DNA of 64,000 nucleotides from Scleroderma bovista. Its lineage: Eukaryota > Basidiomycota > Agaricomycetes > Boletales > Sclerodermataceae. The DNA lies in contig JAYMGJ010000196.1 in assembly GCA_037178675.1 (NCBI GenBank), positions 97,347-161,346 on the forward strand. Direction: 5' to 3'. The stretch's first letter is position 1; each line of letters begins with the position of its first letter. Positions 43,100-56,000 of the stretch are shown here, piece after piece. The position numbers and the translations under genes are program-made. The notes below the pieces were generated by a model, which was given only the letters and a program-made list of their open reading frames with translations, was not told the origin of the DNA and searched no databases.

Positions 43100-45199
43100 A
43101 CCTGAGAATCTGATAGGTGAATGGTCAATGCTCTCATCGGAGATCGGCATTGCTTCTTTGAGTTGCAACTTGGTCACAACTCTGCATCGATGACATCTTT
43201 CAAACTAAGCAAGAAGTTAGGGCCATTTGTGGGATTTAGGTGGGAGGAGACTATGACCCAGTGAGGTCAAATGCTGTGCTGGCTTCCCAATGGCTCGAAA
43301 CCATCTTGCTCCTCAGACTTGACTGGCAACCATGTCCACAAGCGCCTTCATCTTCAGTGAGTTGAATTACATTGTTGTTCATTATTGAGTCAATCACACA
43401 CTGCAGTACATCACCAACAAGACAGGCACCCAATTATAGTTGCAATGGAGGTGTTCACAACAGAAGTTCCTGGAATTATATTGTCAAGCAGCATCGTCAG
43501 CTTATTCCCAGCTGCCATTGAGGACCCCAGTAAGTTCAACTCCCACCCTGATACGAGCAGCAAATGCTGATTTAGCCATGAAAGCATGGATCGCCATGTT
43601 ACTTTTCGCACTTTTTTGTTCCAGGTTGGGACACTGCCATGATCGCTGTCGAACACATGAGGGATATCATCTCAGGCAGTGTGTTACTCTTACGACTTGA
43701 GCCTGGAGCGCGTTAATGTATCCATGTACAAATGCAGTCTTTCAACAATGCCTCCCTCCACTGTCCCTCCCTGCCAGACATTCTACTTGCGTGGTCTTTG
43801 CGGAGATCAGTGTGCCGTCAAGATCGATCACATGTCAGAACACGATCCTTCCTCTGTAGTAAAGGAAAAGAAGTTCAATTCACTGAGACCAAGCAAGAGT
43901 TACTTGGAGGTTCAGTGGAGGATCATTTGTGGATACCAGAGACTTGGACATGTACTGCCTCGGTTGGAGCTCCCAATCCAAGATTCAGATATCCTGATTT
44001 ACGGTGTATTTACAGCCCACTCAGACACGTAAAAGGGCATTCGAAGCCAACAGAGTTGGCTGTACTTCCCAATCTGCGCCTGTGAAGCGCTCTAGGAGGA
44101 TGGCAGCCAAATGAAAGCTAGTATCTTTGGTAGTAAATACTACTTCCTCTGTGATGTACATTCAACGGTTGAAGTCAGAGCTTGACATGGCAGCACACAG
44201 AAATAAATAATTTGGTATTAAGCTTGAGTTCACTTGGAAGATCACAGGGCACTTAGTTAGATTTCAAAAACGATCCGACAAAGCACGAGTCGAAACCTAA
44301 GACACGGATGATACAGTTATTACACAGGCTTATGTAATGCCAAATTTGGCAAGCTTGGCAAGCTTCCCAACTTCCTTCTTTTGCCGATACATGTTATCTC
44401 TGTGCTGGCGCTCACAACTTCCATCCTCTGGCATTGCTCTCCCATCGTTTCTACTATGAACATTTATTTGGTGTCATTATTTGAGTCATTGATATCATAC
44501 AAGTTAATCCAATCAAATCGCGAGGCTTGTTCTCATAGCCAAAATGGTATCAGTTTGTTGCTCTCGGTGAAGCATTGGCAAATGTGGCCGTAAATGGCAT
44601 TAAGAATGCCTTGATGGTGCGGAGCTTTCAATCGGTGAGTTGCCTTCAATGTTTCTATGTAAATTAAATGACCAATGTCTTCAGAAGATTCTCTCAAAAA
44701 CTTTGCGCAGAAGTTCACGCTGTCATACCATTACAAATTTCTCAAGGAGTCTCCTGGAAGACTCAAAGTCTGCAGTAATGGATCCTTCAAACCGGTGAGA
44801 GTCATTTGATACAGTCGATAGTGTGAGCTGAATGTTTAACGTCTCCAGAAAGTTCATATGAACAACTGGATGACCAAAGTCCTTCAAACAAGAAGACCTG
44901 TCTATCCCCAATATGACCTTCGCATTCAGCACCTAAAAGGAATTACGGTGAGTTGCCAATGTCAGTTCTCGCCTTCGTCTAGTGATTGTCATTGAGCCTA
45001 GATCTTCGGAGATCGTGTGGCGCAGTACCTAATTGCTCACACATGGCAATTGACTGACGGTGAGTCGGGTCTCATTATAGTTTCAGTGCTTGGAGATTAC
45101 TGAGATCAGTCTGCTGGACGGGCCTGCACATGCCCTCTGGTATTGGTCTCACTGCAGAAGTTCAGTATGGTAAGCACGGTTCAACCCTTCCATCCTGCA
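43100..45199. other. Remnants of multi-exon coding sequence, unassigned
   Basis: Coding-like plus-strand blocks are LSSSIVSLFPAAIEDPSKF (~43480-43540), YLRGLCGDQCAVKIDHMSEHD and QWRIICGYQRLGHVLPRLEL (43780-43980), WYQFVALGEALANVAVNGIK (~44540), FTLSYHYKFLKESPGRLKVC (~44720) and VHMNNWMTKVLQTRRPVYPQY (~44850). The last three are separated by short intron-like gaps (gtgagttg...cttcag; gtgaga...ctccag). The frames do not join cleanly and no family was recognised. It may be another transposon-associated gene. Confidence 0.35.
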
Positions 45200-46226
45200 C
45201 ATCTTTGTCATTTTTCATATCCATGCAACAGGACTCACACCAACGCGATGGGCCATCACCGTCTCAACCTGCTGGCTCCCTTTGCTTCCGAAAAACAACA
45301 GGTCTTATCATTCACAAGCGGAAGACTGAGGATGTCGAACCTTGTCGCCATACCAAGATCCATTTGGTCCCAAATGGAGACCTGCGGTTGACGACTGAAG
45401 TTTTCAGCACCCCTCACAAGACTACTACGCAGCAGAGCCTTCCATGCACTCGTTTGACCTGGCCATCCCTGACTGCGAGGATAGACTGCCGCCTGAGGTG
45501 GATCTTGGTATTTTGGACATGGAACCCAGACAACCAAGGGAATCTGTGAGTTTAGTCTGGCTGATTGCACAATTTGAACTGATGCAAGTATTGATTAGGA
45601 TGCCCCGCTCCTCACATGGTTGAAGCTAGACTGTGAGGATTACTTATCAGAAATGCTCAGATTGGAGGGTAGATGCGGCGTCTCAGACATTTGCCCTGCC
45701 TGCAAGATATGGTCGGTTCGCTTCTGGTGTAACAACTGTTTGGGGGTGGACATGTACTGTCAAGAGTGCATGGTGTCCTGCCATGCAGGTAACCCATTGC
45801 ACCATGTGAAGGTAAGTGATAATAACATCAAGGGAGCAGTGTAGTTATACCGGTGATAGAAATGGAATGGCAGGTACTTCCAAGGCATCACATTGAAAGA
45901 GTTGGGCCTGAACGTCCAGTTGGGTCATCACATTGGTGAGAGATGTCTTAGGCCACAGTCCATCTCAAAGGATGGATTCATTGTTGTGCACAATAACGGT
46001 ATCCATATTGTCAGCCTTACTTTCTGCGGATGCGAGACCGCAGAAACACACTACCGACAGCTATTGCATGTTCACTGGCTCCCTGCAACTTCTGATAGAC
46101 CACATACTGCCGCAACATTTCATGTCCTAGAAGACTTCCATCTCATGTCATTGGAGTCCAAGCTCTCGTGTTATGATTATTACAACGCCCTGGCATGGCG
46201 CACGGATAACACCGGCTTACACCGGC

Positions 46227-48560
46227 TGTCACACACCAAATGTGTTTGGTACTGTGGACATGGAGAAAGTTAGCCAATGAAATTAATGCGAAGAACACAC
46301 CCAAGATCTGTTGAAAGATTGTCCCGACTTGAGGGATACAGACAGCCCTTGCTATCCATATCACGCAAAGTCAAGACTATCCTGATGTGAAGAATGAATA
46401 CAAGCTCGTTGTAGCCATCTATCGCACAAGAATGACTATCCTGGAGCAAGAGATGAATGCCATTGTCTGGCAGTCATCCCTCGCACGAGAACTGCCAAGA
46501 AGCAGAAGAATCCAAGGATTGATGATCATTTCAGTATGAGAGAGGAATGCAACCTACTGCAGTCCAACTCCCATACCAGAACAACCAAAGAGGCAGAAGA
46601 AACAATAGAGAAATGAAGGAGAAAAGGAAGAATCATTTTTAGCACCCAAATGTAAGTTTAGGTGCCCAGTGCCAGCATTCCGATATTTTGAATAGCTCTG
46701 CCATTTTTGAAGCTATCAATCATGTGACTATACCATCATGGAGCCTAGACCGTGTTTAACTGCCTGTCAAGTTCCGACGTAAATCTGTTTATTTCCCACG
46801 GAGATATTCCACCCGCAATCCAGACACCTGCTTCATCACTCACTATGGAGTCCGCATTTTCTCTGGAACGTTTCTCCACTATTGCAGCAGACCTCAACTA
46901 TGTCCTGCTCTTGGGACAGCCTCTCCCTGAGCTCTTGTTTACTGTCTGGTACATATCTTCCCAGCCTGCTCCCTCAGTCCCTCTCATTCTCAGTCAGCGC
47001 ATTCTCCTTGTCAGTCCTGCGTCGCACACATACTTTGGTCATCTCAAGTCTATCATTAGACTTGAAAATTCATACCTGGTCGTCTCTGTGTCTCCTGAGT
47101 CCTCTGCATATTGTCCTTTCATCCCAGAGTCCTGTCACATCCATCTCCCTCTATCATTCATCTCGCTTCCCTGGACACATCGAATCTGCTATTCACGTTT
47201 CACTTCCCTGCTATCCCACAACAAACACAAATGAAACAGTGCTCTAGAACCCTTCTTAGGAGCCCTAATAGAGTACAGAACCTTCCCCTTACTACTCAAG
47301 GGAAGACTGCACTTTGGGAGCACCAAACTTCGCGTTTTTTGCTCTACAGAAGCTCAATCCAAGGGATTTGTGACACTCTGTGACCAGCTGTGACTCTACT
47401 TGTCATTCCAGGCCCCCCTGACACTGCTCTTCTGGTCGGATCATATTATTCCCCAGCCACTCCCATCACTGGCACTGCTTCAGAAGCTCATCTCCAGATC
47501 TAAAGTTCAATCAATCACAGGTTGTGCTTCCCTTCTGTCTGAGTCACACAGAGTCACTCTGGCTCACTCTGACTCACTCTGCTGCGCATTATTCATCCCC
47601 TCTTGGCATTACTAATCCCCATTACTCCCCTTACCAATCACTTACCAATCATCCTTCAAATCATGCTTATCATGCTGCTTATCAATTCATGTCTCATGCC
47701 CCTATGATTCATATGCATTATGTCATCGCATATGCTCATTTAGCTTTGATCTACTCATCCCATGCTTTTCCCCCCTCTCTTTTGGGCCCCATGCAATGAT
47801 TTTTCCATATTCTTGGTTATGCACCCCTTTTTACCTATGTTTTTGCTCTTTCCCTTGGCTCAGCAGCTTGTTCAGGCTCTCCCCATCGATGACTCAGCCT
47901 GATTACACTGCTTATCAATTGCTTACCAATTTCTTACCAATCTCTTACCAAGCACTTAGTCATTTGTGCTTACAGGGCCACAGCCCCTCCTATATATAAA
48001 CCAGCAGCCAAAGGCTGCAAGGAAGTGTCTGCTTCCCCCTCAATAAAGCAACCACATTCACTCTCCCTCACTGTCTATAAGGTCTATCTCTGTCTTTGGA
48101 CTTGTAGGTCAATCAGTGCTGGCCTAAAGCTCCTATATTGTTGTTTATCAGATATATCTTGTATCTGATCATTTCTCTAGGCTCAAGCGAAGTCTAGCAT
48201 CTCTGTCCACTCCATCCCATCACTGTCCATCGCATTCTTGAAGCAGGAACTGTCCCCTTGCTTCCCTGTTGCTCCATCACTGCTGTTACACCCCTGTCAT
48301 CAATCTATCATCGCTCCTCAATCCCAGGACTCTTCCTAACCACTGTGGTAGGCTGAAGAGGAGTCAATACCATCCCCAGTTGCATATCATCCCCATCAGA
48401 AGCCCTTCCCTTCCCTCCTGCATCCTGCCTGAAGGCGTGCAGCACATCCCCCTGAGGAGAATAAATACCAGAAATGCAAAGGAAGACCACCACTCACATA
48501 TTGCTGTCATTTGGTGTTGGTTGTTGGTTGTTCTGACCTCTTCCCTCACTTAGGTGCACA
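46227..48560 (+). mobile_element. Unnamed 2.33-kb element, copy 2 (family A), inside the KDZ gene
   Basis: Starts TGTCACACACC with hairpin accaaatgtgtttggt, ends GGTGCACA; flanks ccggc / ccgcc (one mismatch) are the likely 5-bp target duplication. Removing it with one repeat gives GGC TTA CAC CGC CCA AAG in the KDZ frame. Sense TATA (ctatatataaa, ~47991) and AATAAA (~48042) lie near the 3' end and cttaccaat repeats at 47630-47955. This copy fixes the element boundaries, because the KDZ flanks are unrelated to those of copy 1. Confidence 0.8.
46845..47234 (+). CDS. Element-encoded ORF, 129 aa, copy 2
   Basis: Begins MESAFSLERFSTIAADLNYV; the conserved blocks are the same as in copy 1 with about a dozen replacements before the C-terminus, which diverges through indels (ICYSRFTSLLSHNKHK). 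Start and length agree with copies 1 and 3. Confidence 0.5.
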   Translation: MESAFSLERFSTIAADLNYVLLLGQPLPELLFTVWYISSQPAPSVPLILSQRILLVSPASHTYFGHLKSIIRLENSYLVVSVSPESSAYCPFIPESCHIHLPLSFISLPWTHRICYSRFTSLLSHNKHK

Positions 48561-50868
48561 CCGCCCAAAGTATGTGCCTTCACGTTATGTTCTGATTTGC
48601 ATACTTAACCAGGTCAGGCACGTTATGAACAGTTTTTGAGGCTAGTGCGGCAGTGGCGTCACCTCAAGATGCTCAAATGCTTGGGAAGAGGACACGACCC
48701 TGCCGGAATTTTGAATACCAAGGAAGGTGAATGTGCAGTTCTATGCCCGGCATGTCCACAACCGGGGAAAAACACAGTTGTTACATCACCTGTGAGGTAA
48801 GTTGTCTTATTAGTTTTTATCTGAGTTTTGGTTGACACATTTACAGGGATATTGATGTGCTCTTTGTCGCTTTGGATGCTAACTTTCGCCTCCGACGCCG
48901 TGCGGTCTCGAACAACACAAGTGATCTGAGCCTTAGTCAAGGATGGGCGTACTTTGTGGAGGACACTGCTTTTAAGCAGTATTTGTGTGATCACAAGGGC
49001 GATATCCAAGAGGTATGCATCAATGGTTGTTTTTCCAGCATCTCATTATGGTCCAGAAAAGCACATGTTCAAATCATAGTGCGGTGAACTTGGCTGATGT
49101 GAAAATGAAGAAAGGTTGCAATGCAACTGGTGTCGGTATGGTAGTTTGTGCAAGGCATGGCATGAGGCTCCCTAATGGTGTGGCCGATCTACAATACAGA
49201 GCAAGGTATGCAGTTTCATATGTTTCTGACATGGTATTTAAATCAACAGATATGTGAACATGGACTATGCGTTTGTGTTGGCGTTGCGTCACTCGGACGT
49301 GAATGCACTTAAGGTTTCATACGACATTGCTTGTCAGTGGCACAAGAAATTATACCAACAGATGGACAACATGCATGCCACCCTCACTCCAGTTAAACTT
49401 GCATAACTGGAGTGTCTCATTTTTAGTACCCAAGTTCCACCTCCCTGCCCATATCACATTGTGTCAGTGGTCGTTCTCTTTCAATTGGACGAAAGGTGTG
49501 GGCCAGACGGACGGTGAAGAACCTGAACATGGCTGGGCAAATCTTAATGCAGCTGCTTCGAGCACCAAGGATATGGGCCCTGGTCACCGTCGAGACACCT
49601 TAGATGACTATATGGGTGATTGGAATTGGAAGAAACTCGCCAGGCTGGGTCTGTTCTTTCTTCCCTTCAGTCCAAGAAGAACTTAACCCTTGCATAGGTG
49701 CTTCAATCTTTCAAAAGGTAAAGGAAGCCATCCCTGAACATAATGAACACCAAGCGGACTTCGAAGAACTGACACAATCACTCAAACTCAAGTTTCCCGA
49801 ACAACTTTCATTATGGAAACAGCAAGTCGAAGAATGGGAAAGTGATCTGTCTAAACCTAATCCCTTCGAAGTAAAGAATGATGGTGTGTATGAGTTTGGT
49901 GAAATCATGTTTCCCTTTGTCACTTATCCTGTACTTTAACAGGAATCACACAAGCCAGTGTGTGCTTACAACTGGCAAAAGACGAGGCAAAACTATCTGT
50001 GGACAAGAGTAAGGAACTTCCACTACATCCAGATGTTACCCCGAGCATCCTCATTAGCACTGGAATTGACCTGGAGGAACAACAGTAAGTTGCTTGACTG
50101 TATATTACTGCTCTCACCCCGAAACTGTAGATGACGGTTATGCGATGCTACCAAACTAGGATCATGCACTATGGATACACAACAAGCACACGCTCAGCTG
50201 CTTTTATGGCGCATAGAGGCTTGGCAACAAGTCCAAGTCCTCTTTATGCCCAGCGTAAGTACTCTGCAGAGTGACTGGTCTGAATCAATGAACCGACCTC
50301 CCCACGTGGAGGATATTTCTTTATTCCTTCCATCACAAATTAACAGCTGGGCTCTGTGTCCACGCCCATTTAACATGATCGAATTTTGACTCAGAGAAGG
50401 CCAAGTACATGACACATTAAATGATCTACGTCAAGGACTTCAATCGCATGCTTATATGCTTAAGTTCAAAGACCGGTTCTTACGTGGTCAAGGAGCCAAC
50501 ACGCGGGCTCGAAATTGCCTCAAAGCCCTCGATACAAAGATAAATGCCGCTGCTACTAGGTATCGTGTAGCGTATCATGTGCTATCCATTCTTGGCCCAT
50601 TACTGGGACAAGTTGGCTGGAGAGGCCAACTTTGTCCACTTGCTGACGATGACATTTGTCCACTGACAATTGGGTACAATATTTGTCCAGGCGAGGGAAG
50701 GCACCGTGTATCTTGGATTTGGCAGATATGTGGATACAGTGAGCAGACCACAGATAACGAATTGGATGATGGTTTCCAGGAAGGTACGTGGCTTCAGATA
50801 CCTTAATCATATGTCAATCTTATTTTATACTAGCTATTCGCATTGAGTGGTGCAGGGTGCGGGCGCGG

Positions 50869-52887
50869 TGTGAGTCAAAGTGTGGATTTGGGTTGGAGTA
50901 ATAACCCAAACACAACACCAACAAAGGAGTATGAAAAAGTGCGAGTGGTGGTTTACCTCCGCGGTGTCCAGAGAGGATGTGCTGAGGAGGGGGAAAGGGG
51001 ATCTACACCAACAGGGTGATGCAGACAGTGATGCAGGATACTCCTGGGGTACAGGAGTAATAGAAGACGAAGGGGATAGGGGTCTGGACTCTTCCTAAGG
51101 CCTAGGAAGTGTCAAAGCAGGGATTGGGTTGACTGAGACTGAAACAGCAATACTACACCTAGAGATGGGTGCAGCAAGGGGGACAAGGGGGCTCCTGATG
51201 TCCAGAAGCAATGAGAGATGAAGGATTGACTGGCTAGACTCCGCTTGAGCCTAGAGAAACACTTGGACTTGAATAGACTGAATAAACTTGAGATATTAGA
51301 GCCTTTAGACCTTCACTGAAGCCTACAAGACTCAAAGATCTGATGGGATACTGACTGAGAGAGTCTGAGAGAGGGATAATTTCGTGCAATTGGGTCTTTT
51401 TCACTGGGCTGAGCCCAGGGGTTTAAATACATGGGGGGGGCACAGCATTAAAGTACAAAAAGAGAAGGAAGTAAGCAGAATTTGTCAAGGATTGGTAAGG
51501 GATTGGTAAGAGCTTTGTAAGGGGTTTGTAAGCGATCAGTAAGCAAGGGATAAGCAGGAATGAGTAAGCATAAGAAGCATGAATAAGCTGCTGAGTAAAG
51601 GAATGAGTAAGCTGCATGACAAGATTGATTGGTAAGGGAGTGAGTCATCAGCTGAGTAATATACCAAAAATGCGAAAGGGATAGAGTAATACTGATGACA
51701 AGAGAGCATCAGTAAGCAAGGGATGAGTCACTGCACAGCAGAAGGAGTCATTGATGCACAGCCTAAGAAGTTTGATGGGGGGCTGTGTACCATCAGGAAT
51801 TTGATGGGACAACAATGGGGAAGATCTGAGATAAACAGGGGGATTGATCCGAGACAAAACAGCCACAAGAAGGGTACCAGGGGTCCAGAGGTCTTTTTGG
51901 GGTGTCAGCATACACTAAGGTATAGTGCATGTGTTCTAGCGCCGCTGAAGCGCAACCATGGGCTCCCTTGACGAGCTCTCTTCTGGGAAAGAACAAGAGA
52001 GGGTTCTTCTTCCTAATAGCACTATAAAGTGGGGGGAATAACTGTCATGGTGCTGGGAGATGTCGTCTGAAAGTAGGGAAGCGGATAGAGTATTGAATTC
52101 GACGCATCCAGGGAAGTGAGACAAACGACAGAGGAAGATGGACATGGCAAGTATCTGGGAGGAAGGGACCATAGGCTGAGGGCTCAGGGGACACAGAGAC
52201 GACCAGAGACGACTTCTCAAGCTTGACAATAGACCTAAGATGACCAAAGTATGTCCTTGACGCAGGACTGACAAGGAGAACACGCTGACCGAGAATGAGA
52301 GGGACTGAGGGAGCAGGCTGGGAAGATATGTGCCAGGCAGTGCACGGGAACTCTGGGAGAGGCTGTCCTAAGAGCAGGACATAGTGGAGATCTGCAGCAA
52401 TAGCGGAGAAATGATCCAGAGAAAATACGGACTCCATAGTGAGCGATGAAGTGAACGTCTGGATTGCGGGGGGAATATCTCCGTGGGAAATGAACAGATT
52501 TGCGTCGGAACTTGACAGGCAGATAGACCACGCTCTAGGCTTTCTGACGGTATAGTCACGTGCCTGATAGCTTCAGAAACGACGGAGCTATTCAAAATAT
52601 CGGAATGCCAGCACTGGGCACCTAAAAATGACATTTGGGCGCTAGAAATCATTTCTTCTCTTTCTCCTTCATTTCTCCATCAATTCTTCGGCTTCTTTGA
52701 TCGTTCTGGTATGGGAGTTGGACTGCAGACGTGTGCATTCCTTTCTCATACCACAATTGACGTTATTCCTTCAGTTTCTTCTGCTTCTTGGCAGTTCTTG
52801 TGCAATAGATGACTGTCTGCATTGGCATTCATCTCTCGCATCAGGATAGTCTTCTTGTGCAATAGATGGCTACGATGAGGGTCCGTC
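50869..52887 (-). mobile_element. Unnamed element, copy 3 (family B), truncated
   Basis: The plus-strand left end is TGTGAGTCAAAG, same as copy 4 and similar to TGTGCGCCTAAG of copy 1. It carries the ORF (52045-52437), rttggtaag repeats (51490-51640) and, in sense, a tatttaaa TATA near 51425. It lacks the last ~100 bp with the terminal hairpin: homology to copy 4 stops at 52887, where an LTR fragment begins. It interrupts the last recognisable KDZ sequence. Confidence 0.75.
52045..52437 (-). CDS. Element-encoded ORF, 130 aa, copy 3
   Basis: MESVFSLDHFSAIAADLHYV followed by LLLGQPLPEFPCTAWHISSQ, LVSPASRTYFGHLRSIVKLE and LPLSFVSLPW. Family B version of the ORF; it keeps the frame despite many substitutions relative to family A. 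Confidence 0.5.
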   Translation of the reverse strand: MESVFSLDHFSAIAADLHYVLLLGQPLPEFPCTAWHISSQPAPSVPLILGQRVLLVSPASRTYFGHLRSIVKLEKSSLVVSVSPEPSAYGPFLPDTCHVHLPLSFVSLPWMRRIQYSIRFPTFRRHLPAP

Positions 52888-52888
52888 A

Positions 52889-53028
52889 TGGTGGTTAGTA
52901 GATGGTACTCACCCTCAGTATGCTGGCAAGCTACTGAGGGAACTATGGTACTAGGAACTCTACTCTAGTGCGATGCATGCTTATGTAAGTAGGTAAATAT
53001 ACCACAACAATTCTGTTTATATCCAACA
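52889..53028 (-). mobile_element. LTR fragment, minus orientation
   Basis: Reverse complement of the first ~140 bp of the solo LTR at 59632: ends ...atatccaaca (i.e. starts TGTTGGATAT in sense). It separates copy 3 from the Helitron remains, and its inner end is truncated. Confidence 0.75.
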
Positions 53029-53034
53029 GTATGC

Positions 53035-56000
53035 ACTGTGACCTTTTCTGATGCAGGGATGAGCTCTTCATACATGTCTGTTATGAACCTAATAAATGAC
53101 TTTGATTCTAAATCTGATCCTCTGCATTGATAATCCTCCAATTGGGAATGGACAGTCATCCTTCCATCTTTGTTGATTTGCAACATCACCATTTCTGATT
53201 GAGTGTCTGCCTGACAATAATGTCAAAATTGGAATGTTATCATTTGTCTATAACTTACTCGAGAGTCATCCAAAGACAACGTACATTGGTAAGTATGCAA
53301 AACTCTGTTTCTGCAAGCATTCAGATCAAATCTAGCTCTATGCAGCCAATGATATTGACGTACTGAGTATTACTTCTTGAACACAATTCCGGAAAGGTGC
53401 ATTTAAGTGCAATCAAAAGAGGTGTGGTGAAAAAGGGAACATAATGGTGCAACTGAAATGTGTTGTCCCATCCCATTAAATACGACACAACCTGAGGGCC
53501 TGACAGCTCCATTTGACGATTCAAAATATTGGTGCACCTGTAAAGCAAGAGCTTGTTACACTGGCATATGTCGTTGTATTTTAAATTGTCTTTGTGATAG
53601 GCCATAGAAGAAGCCAACAACACTGATGTGTTATGGGTAACTTGTTGGTTTTTTGTCGTGTATGCCATTAGGTACCAAGCAATGTGTTTTGTTTCACTAC
53701 TGCTCATGTTCAATTTGATATCATTGTTGCAATGCATAGAGGTCAATAAATCAGGACAATAGGTGTTGATATATGGGACCATATGCTTTGGACCCCAATT
53801 TCTGTTGGGCTCAATGACATCATTTTTGAATGTTGGCCATGGTGCATGACATTTGCATGACAAGCCATCTTTCATGCATAAACAAGTTGCATGGGTACAT
53901 GTATGGATTTGTTGCGACCGCACTAGATGAGCCTCGAATTCTGCATTGGCCTGTGACCATGCTGGATTTCTGGGATCTGGAGGTTGGGAATATGGAACCT
54001 GGGAGTCACAAGGAATGAGTTTGATTGTATCTTTGGTGAATCCATCTATATGTGCATGTATATTCGACTTGATGAAAGCCTGAATGCGATCACAAAAGAT
54101 GGATGATTGTAAGAGATCATGCATCTCTGCCAAGTTGGGCGAGTGATGAAGCCATAGAAGCATATGCAAATGAAGACTACCTTGGCCCTGGGCTTCCACC
54201 ACACCAAAATATGCTGCCACCAAGCCAAGGATACTCATGTCACTCTGCACATATCCATGTTCAGATTTAATAGGAAAGAGTGTTTCGAGGATGACAAGGA
54301 TGCTGAAGCAAAAATACTTTGCTGCTGCAAAAGGATTTGATGCAATATTTGTAGCCCAACGATTGGAATCTGGTCCCAATGTAGAGCTGAACTTGTCCAT
54401 GTCAATATCTTCTCCTGCAAAGACCTGCGCTACTGGATTGTGAATGTCGGCTGGATTGATGGTAATCCACAAAGAGGCTCCTCCAAGAAACATACAGGTA
54501 CCCCATATCATCCCTCAATATGTGGCTCGCGCATGATCTGAACCCATAACCCGACCATTTGTGGCAACAACATGTTTACACAGAAGGTGAACAGCAGGAT
54601 TGGAGATGGGTTCTTTCCGTGATTCTTGTAATTCCACTTGTTTTAAGTCAGCTACTGTCAACATTGAAATGGCACGACCATCAGCCTTGAAATCTTGGCG
54701 ACGCATTTGGAGGTATGCTGACTGAATGGCATTTTGTTTCTGGTGAATGCCAAATGCCACAAAGATGAAGGAGTGATGTATGGCAAAGTGTTTATCATAA
54801 TATTGCAGAGCCCATTAAATATGATCTTTGAAACCAACACAAATTGATTGATTGTCCTCTATCCCTCCTATACCATATGGAAAAAGGACTGGGTACACTG
54901 CAGCAAACAAGTTACATTGCTGCGTATCAGGTTCAGTTGTGCTTTGTGTGCATCCAAAGCCCAAATCTGGAATCGCCTTGGTGCTGGGTCTAACAGCATA
55001 ACCACTCTCTTTAGAAGTGTCATTCAAATTGGCTAAAGCATATGCCATCAAGTCATTGGATGACATTTGAGATTCTTGTGTATCAGAAACTCCTAGACAC
55101 CATAACGGTATAACCTCCCCATCCTCATCTGGAAGAAACAAAATATTAGTATCAACTACCATATCAATCTATCAAACTATTTTGACCTTCAAGAATATCA
55201 TGAGATGTGGGCTCTGAATAGTTATTTTCCCCTGTTCTAATATTGTGATCTGGATCAACATTGATGTTGAAAAGGAAAAGATGCTTGTTTGGGAGGAATG
55301 AAATCGGATGCACCTGTCTCCTGAGTATCATCTGGCACATACAACTCCTTTTCATGAGTAGCAATGTCATCATTAGGCTCTTGTCATACCAAGGCCTCAA
55401 GTGCCTCAGGTACATTGTCAATAGGCAATGACTTGATTCTCTCCAAGCTGACATCAACATCGCTGTACAGCGGATTATTCTCTTTCAACCACAGCAAAGC
55501 ATCCAACACCACCCTTCTTTGTACACGGAATAAAGATCTCATCCAATTCTTCCCCAATTTCTTCAAAGATATAAACGTGATGGCCACGATGGAGGCCAAG
55601 GTATTCAGCGGAATGGGAAGTAACTGACCCTGCAACATGGCAGAGACAGCTGACATATTTGTTTCGTATAATGTGACATTACCTGTCATTCCTTGTTGAA
55701 GGTGATCTGGATTAACTCCTCGACCCATGTCCTTTGGATACATTTTGAATACATAGCAATGAGGATGATGGTGGGCAATAAACAAGCTTTCTGTGAAGGA
55801 TAGGATGCACAACGGAAATGGAATTTGGCCTATCCACAGATTATTAGCCAGAGCTAACTTGGGCAGCTGATTGGCAACCAAAGAGTTGAAACATTCGTCA
55901 CAAATCCACGCTTGACCCCCAGACTTGACTTTGTCCACAACCAACAAGAGATTGTGCCACAATGCTTGGGCAGGATGTCATGGCAGAACCATTAAATGCT

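Larger units (their letters stand above)
45200..50868 (+). pseudogene. KDZ transposase with CxC2 cysteine cluster, split by element copy 2
   Basis: The N-terminal part (45240-45540) has HLVPNGDLRLTTEVFSTPHK and then, one frame over, DCEDRLPPEVDLGILDMEP. The CxC2-type cluster follows (45600-46210): ICPACKIWSVRFWCNNCLG, MYCQECMVSCHAGNPLHHVK, LKELGLNVQLGHHIGERC and SCYDYYNALAWRTDNTGL. Copy 2 (46227-48560) interrupts; a gtatgt...accag intron then leads to EQFLRLVRQWRHLKMLKCLG (~48630). KDZ core blocks are VLFVALDANFRLRRR, GWAYFVEDTAF, STCSNHSAVNLAD, VVCARHGMRLPNG, VPKFHLPAHI and GQTDGEEPEHGWANLNAAAS, ending GDWNWKKLARLG (~49650). A helical C-terminus reaches RANCLKA-type sequence, and IEWCRVRAR abuts copy 3 at 50869. 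Several frameshifts and a TGA at 50387-50389 are present. KDZ enzymes are predicted DDE-type transposases. This copy is dead. Confidence 0.88.

Noticed and set aside
40397..48560. Copies 1 and 2 as long terminal inverted repeats of one 8-kb transposon
   Set aside because: The right-hand copy has KDZ coding sequence on both sides that joins in frame, so it is an independent insertion.
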